Source: Candidatus Gastranaerophilales bacterium (GTDB taxonomy: Bacteria > Cyanobacteriota > Vampirovibrionia > Gastranaerophilales > Gastranaerophilaceae). From it: 64,000 nt of DNA. A program made the position numbers and the translations under genes. The DNA is taken from contig CALUWD010000005.1 in assembly GCA_944324385.1 (NCBI GenBank), forward strand, positions 1 through 64,000, read 5' to 3'. Below are positions 17,420 through 27,005 of this stretch, one piece after another. The notes beneath the pieces were generated by a model. That model had not been told where the DNA came from. It ran no database searches and saw nothing but the letters and a program-made list of their open reading frames with translations. Numbering within the stretch: the stretch's first letter is position 1; each line of letters starts with the position of its first letter.

Positions 17420-19342
17420 TTAACCTATATAATTTTCGTATTGGTGACTTGGGTCAATGAAAGCATATACATTGTTCCATCTGTTTTGCCAGCCTTCTTC
17501 AAATACTGCTTGAGAGGGGTTATTTGCAACTATACTTATGTATTTTTGTTTTCTTATTTCCATAAATTTATCTACATCGCCACCAGCTTGCGAGTCCATT
17601 TTTTGCGCTGCTCCTACGCCATGGTTAACTGCTGCGTCAAATACTGCAAATGCATAAGCGCTGTCGCCATTTTTTGCGTATTCTTCAGCACCTGATGCTT
17701 GATAATAATTTGTATAGTAGATTTGAGCTGCCTCTTCTTTTGTTATGTTTCTTACATCAGCGTTTGGATCTCCTGTGTATGCTCTGTATGTAGCTTCTGT
17801 GATACCGTAGTTAGTTGCTCCGCCATTGTCAAGCGGGTGGTCTGAAAATCCGCCTTCATAGCCAAGTACTTGACCTAGCATTTCATCAAAATCTGCGTCA
17901 AATGAGTTTGTTGCTGATTTATTTGCTTTTTGTTCTTCATCTTCTTCAAGAGTTTTTAATTCTTCTTGAGCTTTGTTAAGTTCTTCTTGAACGCGTGAAA
18001 GTTCTTGCGCTTTTACATCTTCAACTGCTGATTTTTTGTTTTCGTAGTTTTCAATTGCTTCTTTTGTTTCATCAGAGCAAGTTTTTTGTATTTCATCCAT
18101 CAAACTTTGTTTTTTAGCTAATAGCCCTTCTTTTGGGTCGTTTAATTCTTTTTCAAGTGATTCTTTTTTCTTTTCAAGTCCGTCGTCACCGCTAAGTTTT
18201 TCTTCAAGTTCTTCGTTAGCTTTTTCTTGTTCTTCTATTTGTTTTTCAAGTTCAGATTTTCTTTCCTCATACTTTTCAAGAGCTTCTGAGTCATCACCTT
18301 GCGGTTTTTCAAGGCTTGAAAGAGCGTCTTTTAGTGTTGATAATTTATTTTCGCCTTGTGTAAGTTCAGATTCTGTTTGTGCGATTTCAGTTTCACATTC
18401 TGAAATTTCGCTTTCCTTTTTGGCTATTTCATTTGTTACTTTAGTAAATTCTTCTTTTGTTTCTTTGTCTACTTTTTCATCTTTTTCAAGTTGAGCTTCC
18501 ATTTCTTCTTTAGCAGTATCTCTTTCTTGAGCTGCTTCTTTGACTGCTTCCTGTTCTTCAGAGTTTATTTGTGAAATTTCTTCTTTGTAATCATCTATTT
18601 TTGTTTGCAGTTCTTCTTTTGTCACTGTGCTATCTTGTGTTTGGGTGGTATTTGACGTAGTGTTTGAACTGTTGGATGAGCCTGTAGCGTATGGGTTTGA
18701 GGCAATTCCTCCGCCTGTAGGCAGATTTATTGCGCCTTGATTATTTGCGTTATCTATTTGCTCTATAATATTATCTTGAGCTTTTTCAAAGGCATTTTTC
18801 ATATTTTCGCTCATTTTTTCAAAAAAGCTTTTTTCTTCTTCATTTGCTTTTGCAACTTCATCAACAACATAAGCAATGTCATCAAGTGAAAAATCTTCAG
18901 AATTTGAGTCCATGCCTTTAAAGTTGCTGATTGCTTTTTTAGCTTCTTCATCGCTTATTTCACCGTCTGAATCAGCATCAAGAAAATCTTTTATTGTTTC
19001 GTTAGAATATATCTCATTTAGCATGCTATAAAAGCCATAGTCTTGCGAATCTTCGTTTTTAGCCTCTTTTTCAACAGTCAGTCCAGATAAATCCATATTC
19101 ATAAGCTTGTCTATAGAATTTGTAAAAATGGATTCGTCAAAGCCTGTTTTTGATGTTATATATTTTTTGAAGTTGTCGCCTGATGAGAAAATATCTATGT
19201 CATTTTGAGCTGCAAGTTTTGACAAATCTGAATCTAAATTATCAATGTAGCTTGAAGCGTTGTTTATTGCGTTTTTTTCGTTTTGTGTACCAAATGAATT
19301 AAATGCTTCTGATATTAAACTTTTTAGCTTGTCTAATGACAT
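17420..19342 (-). CDS. EF-hand/coiled-coil protein with GH108 muramidase domain
   Basis: 640 residues without a classical signal peptide. Residues 122-133 (DADSDGEISDEE) are a perfect EF-hand calcium loop. Residues about 200-240 form a Gly/Ser/Thr/Asn linker. Residues about 240-475 are a very long Glu/Lys-rich coiled coil. The last 150 residues are a glycoside hydrolase 108 (ZliS-type) N-acetylmuramidase domain: LGYEGGFSDHPLDNGGATNYGIT, with Glu496 as the expected catalytic acid. GH108 domains are common in phage endolysins and self-lysis systems. Its own AT-rich promoter-like element lies at 19361-19384. The fusion is atypical; secretion route and target are unknown. Confidence 0.8.
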   Translation of the reverse strand: MSLDKLKSLISEAFNSFGTQNEKNAINNASSYIDNLDSDLSKLAAQNDIDIFSSGDNFKKYITSKTGFDESIFTNSIDKLMNMDLSGLTVEKEAKNEDSQDYGFYSMLNEIYSNETIKDFLDADSDGEISDEEAKKAISNFKGMDSNSEDFSLDDIAYVVDEVAKANEEEKSFFEKMSENMKNAFEKAQDNIIEQIDNANNQGAINLPTGGGIASNPYATGSSNSSNTTSNTTQTQDSTVTKEELQTKIDDYKEEISQINSEEQEAVKEAAQERDTAKEEMEAQLEKDEKVDKETKEEFTKVTNEIAKKESEISECETEIAQTESELTQGENKLSTLKDALSSLEKPQGDDSEALEKYEERKSELEKQIEEQEKANEELEEKLSGDDGLEKKKESLEKELNDPKEGLLAKKQSLMDEIQKTCSDETKEAIENYENKKSAVEDVKAQELSRVQEELNKAQEELKTLEEDEEQKANKSATNSFDADFDEMLGQVLGYEGGFSDHPLDNGGATNYGITEATYRAYTGDPNADVRNITKEEAAQIYYTNYYQASGAEEYAKNGDSAYAFAVFDAAVNHGVGAAQKMDSQAGGDVDKFMEIRKQKYISIVANNPSQAVFEEGWQNRWNNVYAFIDPSHQYENYIG

Positions 19343-19360
19343 ATTTTTTCCTTTTTATAT

Positions 19361-19384
19361 CTTATATATATAATAAGTATATAC
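19361..19384 (-). promoter_or_regulatory. AT-rich promoter-like element, variant copy
   Basis: Lies 19 bases upstream of the muramidase gene, in the 62-base gap after the HAD gene. Read as given (+ strand) 19361-19383 matches 33131-33153 at 20 of 23 positions, and both sit just upstream of minus-strand genes. An exact 21-bp match to the 33130 copy also occurs on the other strand at 45159. Confidence 0.5.
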
Positions 19385-19404
19385 TAAGGAAAAAATTTAC
19401 TTTT

Positions 19405-20073
19405 TTATTGGGTTTGCTTAACATTTTGTAATGATACTTCAATAGCCTGTTTCAGCTCTTGAGTATTGTCAACAACAATTTTGTTGTTTAAAAGCAGTTT
19501 ATCTTTATTACAATATCCCCAAGATACACTTATACAAGGAATTTTAGCGTTTTTTGCCGTTTGAATATCAACAAGCGAATCGCCTATGTATATTGCACTG
19601 TCTTTGTTGCAGTTAAAGTATTTAAGTATCTTTTCTACCCCTGTCGGGTCAGGTTTTTTAGGGCAGTTGTTTGATTCTCCAAGTGCAATTTCAACTAAAT
19701 CATCAAAATACTTATGTGACAGACTTTTTACAGCAGCATCATATTTATTTGAATTTAGCGCAATTTTTATTCCTGATTTTTTTAAATATTTTAAAAGTTC
19801 AATAATTCCATCGTATGGTCTTGTGTTCTTTTGAGCGTTTTTAGAGTAATATTCTTTAAAAATTTCAAGACATTTTTGCACTTCTTCCTGACTTGAGTTT
19901 TTACCCATCGCGCGCTCAATTAATTTTGCAACTCCATTGCCTACAAAATTTCTCACCTCATCAAGGCTTCTTTTATCTCGTCCAACTTGCTCAAGCGCAT
20001 AATTAGTTGCAATGTATAAGTCTTCAAGAGTGTACAAAAGTGTTCCATCAAGATCAAAAATAACGCATTTCAT
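19405..20073 (-). CDS. gph: HAD-family phosphatase (phosphoglycolate phosphatase-like)
   Basis: 222 residues, cytosolic. Motif I is FDLDGTLL (nucleophile Asp7, general acid Asp9), motif II LNSNK, motif III KPDP preceded by lysines, and motif IV YIGDSLVDIQTAKNA. The cap domain with FVGNGVAKLIERA is typical of Gph/PGMB subfamily I members. Likely substrate is 2-phosphoglycolate or another small phosphoester, but HAD specificity cannot be read from sequence. It is downstream of the alpha/beta hydrolase cluster... on the same strand but separated from that cluster's last gene at 20098 by only 24 bases, so it may be co-transcribed with it. Confidence 0.8.
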   Translation of the reverse strand: MKCVIFDLDGTLLYTLEDLYIATNYALEQVGRDKRSLDEVRNFVGNGVAKLIERAMGKNSSQEEVQKCLEIFKEYYSKNAQKNTRPYDGIIELLKYLKKSGIKIALNSNKYDAAVKSLSHKYFDDLVEIALGESNNCPKKPDPTGVEKILKYFNCNKDSAIYIGDSLVDIQTAKNAKIPCISVSWGYCNKDKLLLNNKIVVDNTQELKQAIEVSLQNVKQTQ

Positions 20074-20097
20074 ACTGTTTATAATAGCATATAAAGC

Positions 20098-21129
20098 TTA
20101 CTTTAAGTTTTCTTTAAAGAATTTTTCTATCTTGTCAAAAGGAATTTTCTCAAGATTATCATACAAATCTACATGATTTGCATCTTTAACAATTAAAAGC
20201 TCTTTATTATCACCTTTTAATTTTTTAAATGCATCTTCACTAAAGTACCTGCTGTGGGCATTTTCGCCATGAATCATTAAAACAGGCGTTCTTATTTCAT
20301 TTGCATAGGCTAAAATAGGTAGGTTAATAAGCGAAAGAGTTGAGGTTGTATTCCAATTTCCATTTGAGTTTATAGAATTTTTATGAAATCCTCTTTTTGT
20401 CTTGTAATAATTCCAATAATCTTTTACAAATTGCGGTTCATCCCCGTTTAATTTATCCGGCAATCCTTGAGCCTTAGCGTAAGTGCCATTTTTAAAGTCC
20501 AATGTTCTTTGCTTGTTCAAGCTCTTTTTAAGCTCATATCGAGCATTTTCATCAATACTATCATTATAACCAAAAGCGCTTACCCTTGTCATATCATACA
20601 TTGTAGAAGTTACGGTTGCTTTTATTCTTGTGTCAATTTGAGCAGCGTTTAGTGCAAAACCTCCAAAGCCGCATATACCCAGAATGCCAATTTTTTCAGG
20701 GTCAACATTCTCTTGAATACTTAAAAAATCAACCGCAGCAGAAAAATCTTCTGTATTAATGTCAGGCGATGCAATATTTCTTGGCGTACCTTCACTTTCA
20801 CCTGTATAGCTCGGGTCAAAAGCAAGAGTGATAAAACCTTTTTGCGCTAATGTCTGAGCGTATAACCCTGAAGCTTGCTCTTTTACAGCTCCAAATGGAC
20901 CTGAAATTGCAATGGCAGGATATTTTTTGCCTTTTTCTAAATCCTTTGGTAAATACATATTACCAGCAAGAACTATTCCGAAACGATTTTTAAAATTGAC
21001 TTTTTTGATTTCTACCTTGTCAGATTTTTCAAAAACTTTATCCCATTTATTTTCTTTTGCAAAACTCATACTGCTCACTCCTGTAATAAATAAACAACAA
21101 AATAAAAATAAAATTATTTTTTTAAACAT
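20098..21129 (-). CDS. Secreted alpha/beta hydrolase with cysteine nucleophile (YcjY-like)
   Basis: 343 residues with a signal peptide (KKIILFLFCCLFITGVSSMSFA), so periplasmic or lipid-associated. The nucleophile elbow is GICGFGG with Cys153, as in dienelactone hydrolase-like enzymes, where most relatives have Ser. DANHVDLYD supplies the catalytic His near the C-terminus. GPFGAVKEQASGLYAQTLA is the family's conserved oxyanion region. It is last in a four-gene operon, overlaps the preceding paralogue by eight bases, and is related to it throughout. The substrate is unknown; a small lactone or ester is likely. Confidence 0.8.
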   Translation of the reverse strand: MFKKIILFLFCCLFITGVSSMSFAKENKWDKVFEKSDKVEIKKVNFKNRFGIVLAGNMYLPKDLEKGKKYPAIAISGPFGAVKEQASGLYAQTLAQKGFITLAFDPSYTGESEGTPRNIASPDINTEDFSAAVDFLSIQENVDPEKIGILGICGFGGFALNAAQIDTRIKATVTSTMYDMTRVSAFGYNDSIDENARYELKKSLNKQRTLDFKNGTYAKAQGLPDKLNGDEPQFVKDYWNYYKTKRGFHKNSINSNGNWNTTSTLSLINLPILAYANEIRTPVLMIHGENAHSRYFSEDAFKKLKGDNKELLIVKDANHVDLYDNLEKIPFDKIEKFFKENLK

Positions 21130-22069
21130 ATTTTACCCCTTTATCAAAAAAATCAACCAGTTTCTTAACAACTTGGCTAACAAACTCTGGTTTGTCATAT
21201 AAATCAACATGGGTTGCACCCTCTATGGTATAAATTTCTTTTGGTTCACATGCTCTGTTGTAACAATCTTGTGAATAATAAAGGGTATCTGCTTTTGAGC
21301 CAACGATTAACAAGATTGGTCTTGGTGAAACAGTATCTATATGACAAAAGGCATCCCAAGCTGCTAATTTATCATTGCTTGATACTAAGTATTTATTAAC
21401 AGATGTTGGGTAAGAACATCTGCTTGTCCTGTAATATTCGCTTGCTTCTTTTGCTATTGTTGATGGAGCATTCTTAATTTCATCCTCTGTTTCAGGCACA
21501 TATTTCCAGTATTGCGCTTTGCCGCCTTTGGCTTCAAGGGTTCTTGCTTGCGCTACTTCTTTTAAAAGTTTTTGCATAAAGTTTTCCTCATTAACTCCAG
21601 GGAAACCATTTTTTGCGCTGTCACCTACATCCCAAGTGCTAATCCCTGCGGCAGCTTTGATTCTTACTTCGGTTTGAATTGCATTCATTGTATAGCCGCC
21701 ACCTGCGCATATTCCCATTGCGCCAATTTTTTCTTCATCAACAAAATCAAGTGTTACAAGGTAATCAACAGCACTTCTTATGTCTTCAACGCGAGATGTA
21801 GGATCTTCAAGGTATCTTGGCATTCCTTCGCTTTCACCTTGATGTGTTGCGTCAAATGCAAGAGCAACATAGCCGTTTTTAGCCAAATTCCAAGCATAAA
21901 GGGAAGAACACTGCTCTTTTACACCTCCGCCGGGGTGTGTAACAACTATTGCAGGATATTTCTTGTCTTCATCAAAATTATCAGGGAGAAACAATAAGCC
22001 TGCTATCATTAAATCAAATTTCTTAAAATAAACTTTTTTGCCTTCTTTGTAATGTGTGTCGTATAACAT
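21122..22069 (-). CDS. Cytosolic alpha/beta hydrolase with cysteine nucleophile (YcjY-like)
   Basis: 315 residues without a signal peptide, paralogous to the gene that follows. The elbow MGICAGGGYTMNA contains Cys121, THPGGGVKEQCSSLYAWNLA is the conserved oxyanion region, and GATHVDLYDK holds the C-terminal catalytic His. The pair therefore places two versions of one enzyme in different compartments: this one cytosolic, the next exported. It begins two bases after the acetyltransferase gene ends and overlaps the next gene by eight bases, indicating a tightly coupled operon. Confidence 0.82.
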   Translation of the reverse strand: MLYDTHYKEGKKVYFKKFDLMIAGLLFLPDNFDEDKKYPAIVVTHPGGGVKEQCSSLYAWNLAKNGYVALAFDATHQGESEGMPRYLEDPTSRVEDIRSAVDYLVTLDFVDEEKIGAMGICAGGGYTMNAIQTEVRIKAAAGISTWDVGDSAKNGFPGVNEENFMQKLLKEVAQARTLEAKGGKAQYWKYVPETEDEIKNAPSTIAKEASEYYRTSRCSYPTSVNKYLVSSNDKLAAWDAFCHIDTVSPRPILLIVGSKADTLYYSQDCYNRACEPKEIYTIEGATHVDLYDKPEFVSQVVKKLVDFFDKGVKYV

Positions 22070-22071
22070 AA

Positions 22072-22641
22072 TTAAACCTCTATCTTTTTTATTACCTTTG
22101 CAGGAACGCCGCCGACAATTGTATTTTTTTCTACATTTTTTGTAACAACCGCACCTGCTGCTATTATTGCGCCGTCTTGAATTTCAACACCGCCTAGAAT
22201 TGTAGCATTAGAACCAATCCAGACATTGTTACCGATTTTAACCGGCTTTGGTAAAATTGACGCTCTTTTATTGGGGTCTTGATTGTGATTAAGGGTTGCA
22301 ATTACCACGCTATGCCCTATTAAGACGTTATCGCCTATTATAATCCCGCCCTGATCTTGAAAATGACAACAAGAGTTAATAAAAACATTTTTGCCAACTG
22401 TTATATTTTTCCCACAATCAGTATAAAATGGCGGGAAAAGTTTAAAAGTATAGTCAACAGGCTTATTTATAAGCTTAAAAAATAACTCACAAACCACCTT
22501 TGGCGGGTTATATTTGTGGTTAAGTTCATCTGATAATTTCATAGCTTCATCAGCTAAATATGACATATACTGATGAATTTCACTGTTTGCTATTATTTCT
22601 TTACCAGAGTTTAAATGTTGTAAAAATTCTTCTAAATTCAT
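22072..22641 (-). CDS. Maltose/galactoside O-acetyltransferase family (hexapeptide repeat)
   Basis: 189 residues. The N-terminal helical Mac domain ([36 protein letters not shown]) precedes a left-handed beta-helix with hexapeptide repeats ([61 protein letters not shown]), ending [12 protein letters not shown]. The catalytic His of LacA/Maa is expected in TLNHNQDP. It transfers acetyl from acetyl-CoA to a sugar or similar hydroxyl. It is the second gene of the operon under the divergent LysR regulator, seven bases after the CMD-cupin gene. Confidence 0.85.
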   Translation of the reverse strand: MNLEEFLQHLNSGKEIIANSEIHQYMSYLADEAMKLSDELNHKYNPPKVVCELFFKLINKPVDYTFKLFPPFYTDCGKNITVGKNVFINSCCHFQDQGGIIIGDNVLIGHSVVIATLNHNQDPNKRASILPKPVKIGNNVWIGSNATILGGVEIQDGAIIAAGAVVTKNVEKNTIVGGVPAKVIKKIEV

Positions 22642-22648
22642 TTTGCAC

Positions 22649-23884
22649 CTACTTATACTCGCTATCTGAAACAGGTTCTAACCAAGTTGTTTGGTTATTT
22701 GGTATATTTGTTTCTATTGAGATATGCGCAAAATCGCTATCAGGAGAGGCACCATGCCAGTGAATCACATCTTTTGGAATTTTCACCACGTCACCTACTT
22801 TTAGCATTTGCACATCTTTGCCTTTTTCTTGATATCTGCCTTCTCCTGCGGTTACAAGAAGAATTTGCCCTCCTGAGTGTTTATGCCAGTTTGTCCTTGC
22901 GCCCTTTTCAAAAGTAACGTTGCCAATGGATGAGTTCCACATTTCATCTTTTGTAACAAGCATGTTTAAATATGTTGTGCCTGTGAAAAATTTGTTGTAT
23001 GGGTTTATTTCACCCTGACTAAATGGCTGTTGCATAGCATTTTCTCCTATAACATCTTTAAAAATATACAGAGCTTTAAAAGTTTTAGAAAAACCAATGT
23101 AGGGCATACATTGTATAATGGCTGCAGCTACATCTTCTTTTGTATTGCCAGCTTTGAGGTTTCCTTTTATATGACTTTTAAGAGTGTTTTCACTGCCATC
23201 AGTTACTAAAACGGCTAAAACTAAAAGTTCCCTTGTTTTAAGGTCAAGCCCTTTTCTTGTATAGAAATCACCAAAACAAACTTCGCTTAAAAGGCGGGCT
23301 ACTTTATCCCCAAGGTTATCAGGCAAACCCTCTAAAGACTTTTTAATTTCATTACCATACAAAGGCTGTTGTATTTTAAGACCCTTTTCACACCTGTTGC
23401 TTTCATTTGTTGTTGACGAGTTTTCAAGCGGCAATTTAATATTGCGCTCGCTAAACACTTCATTCATAACACTAATTGCATTAAGAGTTTTTGGAAAACC
23501 AATAAATGGCGCACATTGATAAATAACTTCTCTTACTTCATTTGGCGTTGCACCTGTGTTTAAAAGTGCATTTATGTGAGCCTTAAGCTGCGGTAAGGTC
23601 TGCTGAGTTACAAGTGTTGTAACAGTGAGCATTTCCCTTGTTTTATTGTCCAATTTGCCAATTGCAAAAACCTCACCAAAAATATATTTTTGCAAAATAG
23701 ACATCATCTCAGGGTCATTGCCGACATTTGGATTCCATTCGCTCTTAAAAAGAGCTTCAAAATTTTCCTTACAAACTTGTTCCCTTGTCATTTTAAGTGT
23801 TGTCCTTTCTTTGCTCAAAACAAATGAACTATTAAAATGCAATACTAATAAAAGCAGTAAAAATGCTACGGATTTTTTGCACAT
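22649..23884 (-). CDS. Carboxymuconolactone decarboxylase-like (two domains) plus cupin, secreted
   Basis: 411 residues with a signal peptide ([22 protein letters not shown]). Two CMD domains follow: [17 protein letters not shown]...[22 protein letters not shown] and [40 protein letters not shown], each with the conserved His but without the CxxC of AhpD-type enzymes. The C-terminus is a cupin ([37 protein letters not shown]). CMD-cupin fusions are common next to LysR regulators and small hydrolases; their substrate is generally not known. GAGGTGA precedes the ATG. It is the first gene of the operon. Confidence 0.85.
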   Translation of the reverse strand: MCKKSVAFLLLLLVLHFNSSFVLSKERTTLKMTREQVCKENFEALFKSEWNPNVGNDPEMMSILQKYIFGEVFAIGKLDNKTREMLTVTTLVTQQTLPQLKAHINALLNTGATPNEVREVIYQCAPFIGFPKTLNAISVMNEVFSERNIKLPLENSSTTNESNRCEKGLKIQQPLYGNEIKKSLEGLPDNLGDKVARLLSEVCFGDFYTRKGLDLKTRELLVLAVLVTDGSENTLKSHIKGNLKAGNTKEDVAAAIIQCMPYIGFSKTFKALYIFKDVIGENAMQQPFSQGEINPYNKFFTGTTYLNMLVTKDEMWNSSIGNVTFEKGARTNWHKHSGGQILLVTAGEGRYQEKGKDVQMLKVGDVVKIPKDVIHWHGASPDSDFAHISIETNIPNNQTTWLEPVSDSEYK

Positions 23885-23960
23885 TTAAAATCACCTCTTT
23901 TATCTTGTTATTATTTACCATGTTTAAATAAATAGCAAATACTTATATAGTATAATTTTA

Positions 23961-23977
23961 TATGCTTGACAGGCATA
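23961..23977. promoter_or_regulatory. LysR-type T-N11-A operator with overlapping -35
   Basis: The palindrome TATGC-N7-GCATA spans 23961-23977 in the gap between the divergent LysR gene and the CMD-cupin operon, and contains a T-N11-A core (23963-23975). TTGACA at 23966-23971 lies inside it, so binding would cover a promoter -35 element. A 5/6 match to TATAAT at 23989-23994 follows with a 17-base spacer, and a perfect TATAAT is at 23951-23956. Confidence 0.65.
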
Positions 23978-24000
23978 TAAAATAAAATTATTATAAACAT

Positions 24001-24876
24001 ATGGAGATAAGAATTTTAAAGTATTTTTTAGCAGTTGCAAGAGAAGAAAGTATATCAAAGGCCGCGCAAAGCCTTAATATTACTCAGCCGACACTTTCTC
24101 GTCAGTTGATGGATTTAGAAACAGAGCTTAAAACAAAACTCCTGATACGAGGCAAGAGGAATAAAAAAATCGCATTGACGGATGAGGGAAAACTTTTAAA
24201 ATCGCGCGCTCAGGAGATTGTCGAGCTTGCAAATAAAACAGAAAGCGAATTTTTGTTTGACGAAAAAAATGTGGCAGGTGATATTTACATTGGTGGCGGC
24301 GAAACTGATGCGATGAGAATTGTAGCGCAAGCAATAAAAAATATGTATAAAAAATATCCAAATATAAAATATCATCTCTACAGTGGAAATGGTGAAGATG
24401 TAAAAGAAAAGTTGGACAAGGGCTTGCTTGATTTTGGGCTCTTTATTGAACCTTTTGATAAAAAAGATTTCGGGTTTATAAATTTAAAACAAAAAGACAG
24501 ATGGGGGCTTTTAATGAGAAAAGATTCTCCGCTTGCAAAAAATGAATATGTAACTCCTCAGGATTTAAAACATATTCCCATTCTTTCATCAAGACAATTT
24601 CTTGTAAAAAATCTTATATCAGGCTGGTTGGGTTATGATTTTGAAAGCCTTAATATAGTTGGTACTTATAATCTCTTATTTAACGCTTCTATAATGGTCG
24701 AGGAGGGTTTTGGCTGCGCTCTTTGTATAGACAGGTTGATTAATTTATCAGGCGAGAGCAAGCTTTGCTTTAAACCCTTAAAACCTGCGCTTGAGGCTGG
24801 AATTTTAATAGCTTGGAAGAAAAATGCACCACTTTCTAAGTGCGCAAAATTATTTTTAAAAGAGCTAAATTCTTAA
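24001..24876 (+). CDS. LysR-family transcriptional regulator
   Basis: 291 residues. The N-terminal winged helix-turn-helix is MEIRILKYFLAVAREESISKAAQSLNITQPTLSRQLMDLETEL, followed by a linker helix and a periplasmic-binding-like effector domain (GDIYIGGGETDAMRIVAQAIKNMYKKYPNIKYHLYSGNGEDV). It diverges from the CMD-cupin/acetyltransferase/hydrolase operon, and a T-N11-A palindrome sits 24-40 bases before its start, so it probably controls that operon and itself. The start codon has no ribosome site upstream, and if the 23966/23989 promoter is used the transcript would be nearly leaderless. It overlaps the convergent glgX gene by four bases. Confidence 0.9.
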   Translation: MEIRILKYFLAVAREESISKAAQSLNITQPTLSRQLMDLETELKTKLLIRGKRNKKIALTDEGKLLKSRAQEIVELANKTESEFLFDEKNVAGDIYIGGGETDAMRIVAQAIKNMYKKYPNIKYHLYSGNGEDVKEKLDKGLLDFGLFIEPFDKKDFGFINLKQKDRWGLLMRKDSPLAKNEYVTPQDLKHIPILSSRQFLVKNLISGWLGYDFESLNIVGTYNLLFNASIMVEEGFGCALCIDRLINLSGESKLCFKPLKPALEAGILIAWKKNAPLSKCAKLFLKELNS

Positions 24877-26993
24877 AATTCCCTAAATAAAACAATTGAA
24901 TTTGGGTTTAGTGTGTAATCAAGCCCAAAAAACTCTTTTAAATTAAAATCTTTATGGTCTTTGTTGGATGTATCAAAAACAATGTACCAGTTTTTGTTAT
25001 CTTTTGCTTTTGGCAGTTTAAAATTATAGTCAAATTGGTGTTTTGAAAAGGCTATAAAGTAGTCACCACCGTTATTTTCCACCTTTATTCCAATATAGCT
25101 TTTATTGTAGTCTGATTTTAGATTTTCGCTTTTTGTATCGATAATTTGAGAATGTTCATTATAATATGTAAGTTTTTTGTCGTAATCTTTTGATGAAAAT
25201 ACGGGATTATTTTTTCTAAATTCTATTAAATTTTTGCAAAATTCAAAAATACGATTTTCAAAAGTTCCGCTTTTGTTTGCTTTTGTATAATTGTAATAAT
25301 TTATTTCGCTATCGCGATTATAGCTGTTGTTGTTGCCTTCTTTTGTGTGCATTATGATGTCACCAACTTGCATCATAGGTACGCCTTTTGACAAAAATAA
25401 CATTGCAAGCTCTTTTTTTATAGAGTTTTCTTTAATTTCTTCATTATTATGATTATCAAAACATATTTCCCATTCTGAGCCGCCAGTGGTGTTTGGGTTT
25501 CGTTTTGAATAGCTGTTGCAGTCGTATAAGCTAAAGCCGTCATGACAGCAGATGTAGTTTATTGGGCCATATTTGTCTTTAAATCTTGTTTTTGTGCCTT
25601 CAAAAATATTTATTACATCGTATAAATTTATATGATTTCCAAAAAGTGCCGCGCGCCTTATGGTGTCACGTGAAACATCATTCCACTCCATCCAGTTATT
25701 CGGAAAATTACCCAGTTGATAGCAATTTGCGCCCCCGCAAGTCCAAGGTTCAGCTATAAGCATAATACCTTCTTGTGCTTGTGTTGGGTCTGAAATTACT
25801 TTAATTCCCCTTTTTTCTAATTCATTTGTTAAATTCGCGCAAAGGCTTGTGTGTGAGCAATACTGAGCTTCATCCTTTTGTGACACATCCATAAGCGATA
25901 CTGCAAGGTCAAAACGAAAGGCATCAACCCCTTGTTTTGCCCAAAATGCAACAGAATCCGCCACCATATCGCAAAAACCCTTGTTTGTAGAATTTGTATC
26001 GTTGTGACAGCCTGAATTTTGCCTGTAGTATTTTTTGTTGTTTAGCTTGTAATAACTCTGATTATCTATTAAAGCGTAAGACATCAAACTTGCGTCATTG
26101 TTGTCATGGTGATGTATTCTTGCCTCCCCTGTATGGTTATACACAACATCCATGCAGACTTTTAGTCCGTTTTTATGGTAAGCATCAACCATTTGACGGA
26201 ATTCATTCAAGGTTTTGCCATATTCTTTGCTGTAGGCATAATGTCTGGCAGGCGAGAAAAAATTAAGTGTCATATAGCCCCAGTAATTTTGCCCGTCCTC
26301 TCTAAAATCAAACTCCTGCAAAGGCAAAAATTCAATCATTGTAAAACCCATCCTCTTTAGGACAGGTGCAAATTTTGCAGCCCCTAGGTACGTCCCGCGC
26401 TCATCAATAGGCAAGCGATAAGTAAGGTCTTTTATGTGCACTTCGCCTATTATTTCACTACTAAAAGGACGAGGCTCAAGCATTGTAATTTCTTTAGGAT
26501 TGTCTTTAAAAAACACTGACTTTGGCGCGTATTTTGCATTGTCTTTTAGGTATTCATGCTCACTTGAGCGAAAAATTTCAAGACTAGGGCAAACATCAGA
26601 AGGCAGGTGGCTTATTTCTTTTGAATACGGGTCGTAAGCAAGTTTATTGGGATTAAATCGATTGCCATCTTCATCTACCCTTGAGATAAAGCCAATGTCG
26701 CTGTTGGGTTCAAAAGTGTCGCTATAGTGCCAATTTGGGCCAAAAAGCCTGTACCCGTAAAATATTGGTTCTTTTAGCTCTTTTAGAGCGTAAGTTCTAA
26801 CAAATGTTTCCCAAATGTCGTCTTCAACCTTTTTCATAACAAGATTCATAACAGGGTCTTGGCCTTTTGGTTCTTCAAAAATACACAAAATTACCTTTGT
26901 TGCATTTTTTGAATACAACCTAAATATAACCTCCTTGCCGTTGGGGGCTATGTTTGCACCGAGATTTGTTTTTGAATCCGGAATATGAAACAT
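24873..26993 (-). CDS. glgX: Glycogen debranching enzyme / isoamylase (GlgX-type, GH13)
   Basis: 706 residues. An N-terminal CBM48-like domain (NIAPNGKEVIFRLYSKNATKVILCIF) precedes a GH13 barrel. DVVYNHTGE is conserved region I, VDAFRFDLAVSLMD region II with the nucleophile Asp, LIAEPWTCGG region III with the acid/base Glu, and ICCHDGFSLYDC region IV with His-Asp. It should hydrolyse alpha-1,6 branches of glycogen or limit dextrin in the cytoplasm. It follows the DUF1015 gene by 12 bases, so the two are likely one operon. Glucokinase, encoded 6 kb away, would handle released glucose, though that link is only functional inference. Confidence 0.9.
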   Translation of the reverse strand: MFHIPDSKTNLGANIAPNGKEVIFRLYSKNATKVILCIFEEPKGQDPVMNLVMKKVEDDIWETFVRTYALKELKEPIFYGYRLFGPNWHYSDTFEPNSDIGFISRVDEDGNRFNPNKLAYDPYSKEISHLPSDVCPSLEIFRSSEHEYLKDNAKYAPKSVFFKDNPKEITMLEPRPFSSEIIGEVHIKDLTYRLPIDERGTYLGAAKFAPVLKRMGFTMIEFLPLQEFDFREDGQNYWGYMTLNFFSPARHYAYSKEYGKTLNEFRQMVDAYHKNGLKVCMDVVYNHTGEARIHHHDNNDASLMSYALIDNQSYYKLNNKKYYRQNSGCHNDTNSTNKGFCDMVADSVAFWAKQGVDAFRFDLAVSLMDVSQKDEAQYCSHTSLCANLTNELEKRGIKVISDPTQAQEGIMLIAEPWTCGGANCYQLGNFPNNWMEWNDVSRDTIRRAALFGNHINLYDVINIFEGTKTRFKDKYGPINYICCHDGFSLYDCNSYSKRNPNTTGGSEWEICFDNHNNEEIKENSIKKELAMLFLSKGVPMMQVGDIIMHTKEGNNNSYNRDSEINYYNYTKANKSGTFENRIFEFCKNLIEFRKNNPVFSSKDYDKKLTYYNEHSQIIDTKSENLKSDYNKSYIGIKVENNGGDYFIAFSKHQFDYNFKLPKAKDNKNWYIVFDTSNKDHKDFNLKEFFGLDYTLNPNSIVLFREF

Positions 26994-27005
26994 TTTAATT
27001 TGTCC

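Noticed and set aside
17363-17695. 110-residue plus-strand reading frame
   Set aside because: It is the antisense of the muramidase gene's 3' end, has no ribosome site and no recognisable content; the minus-strand frame is much longer and carries clear domains.
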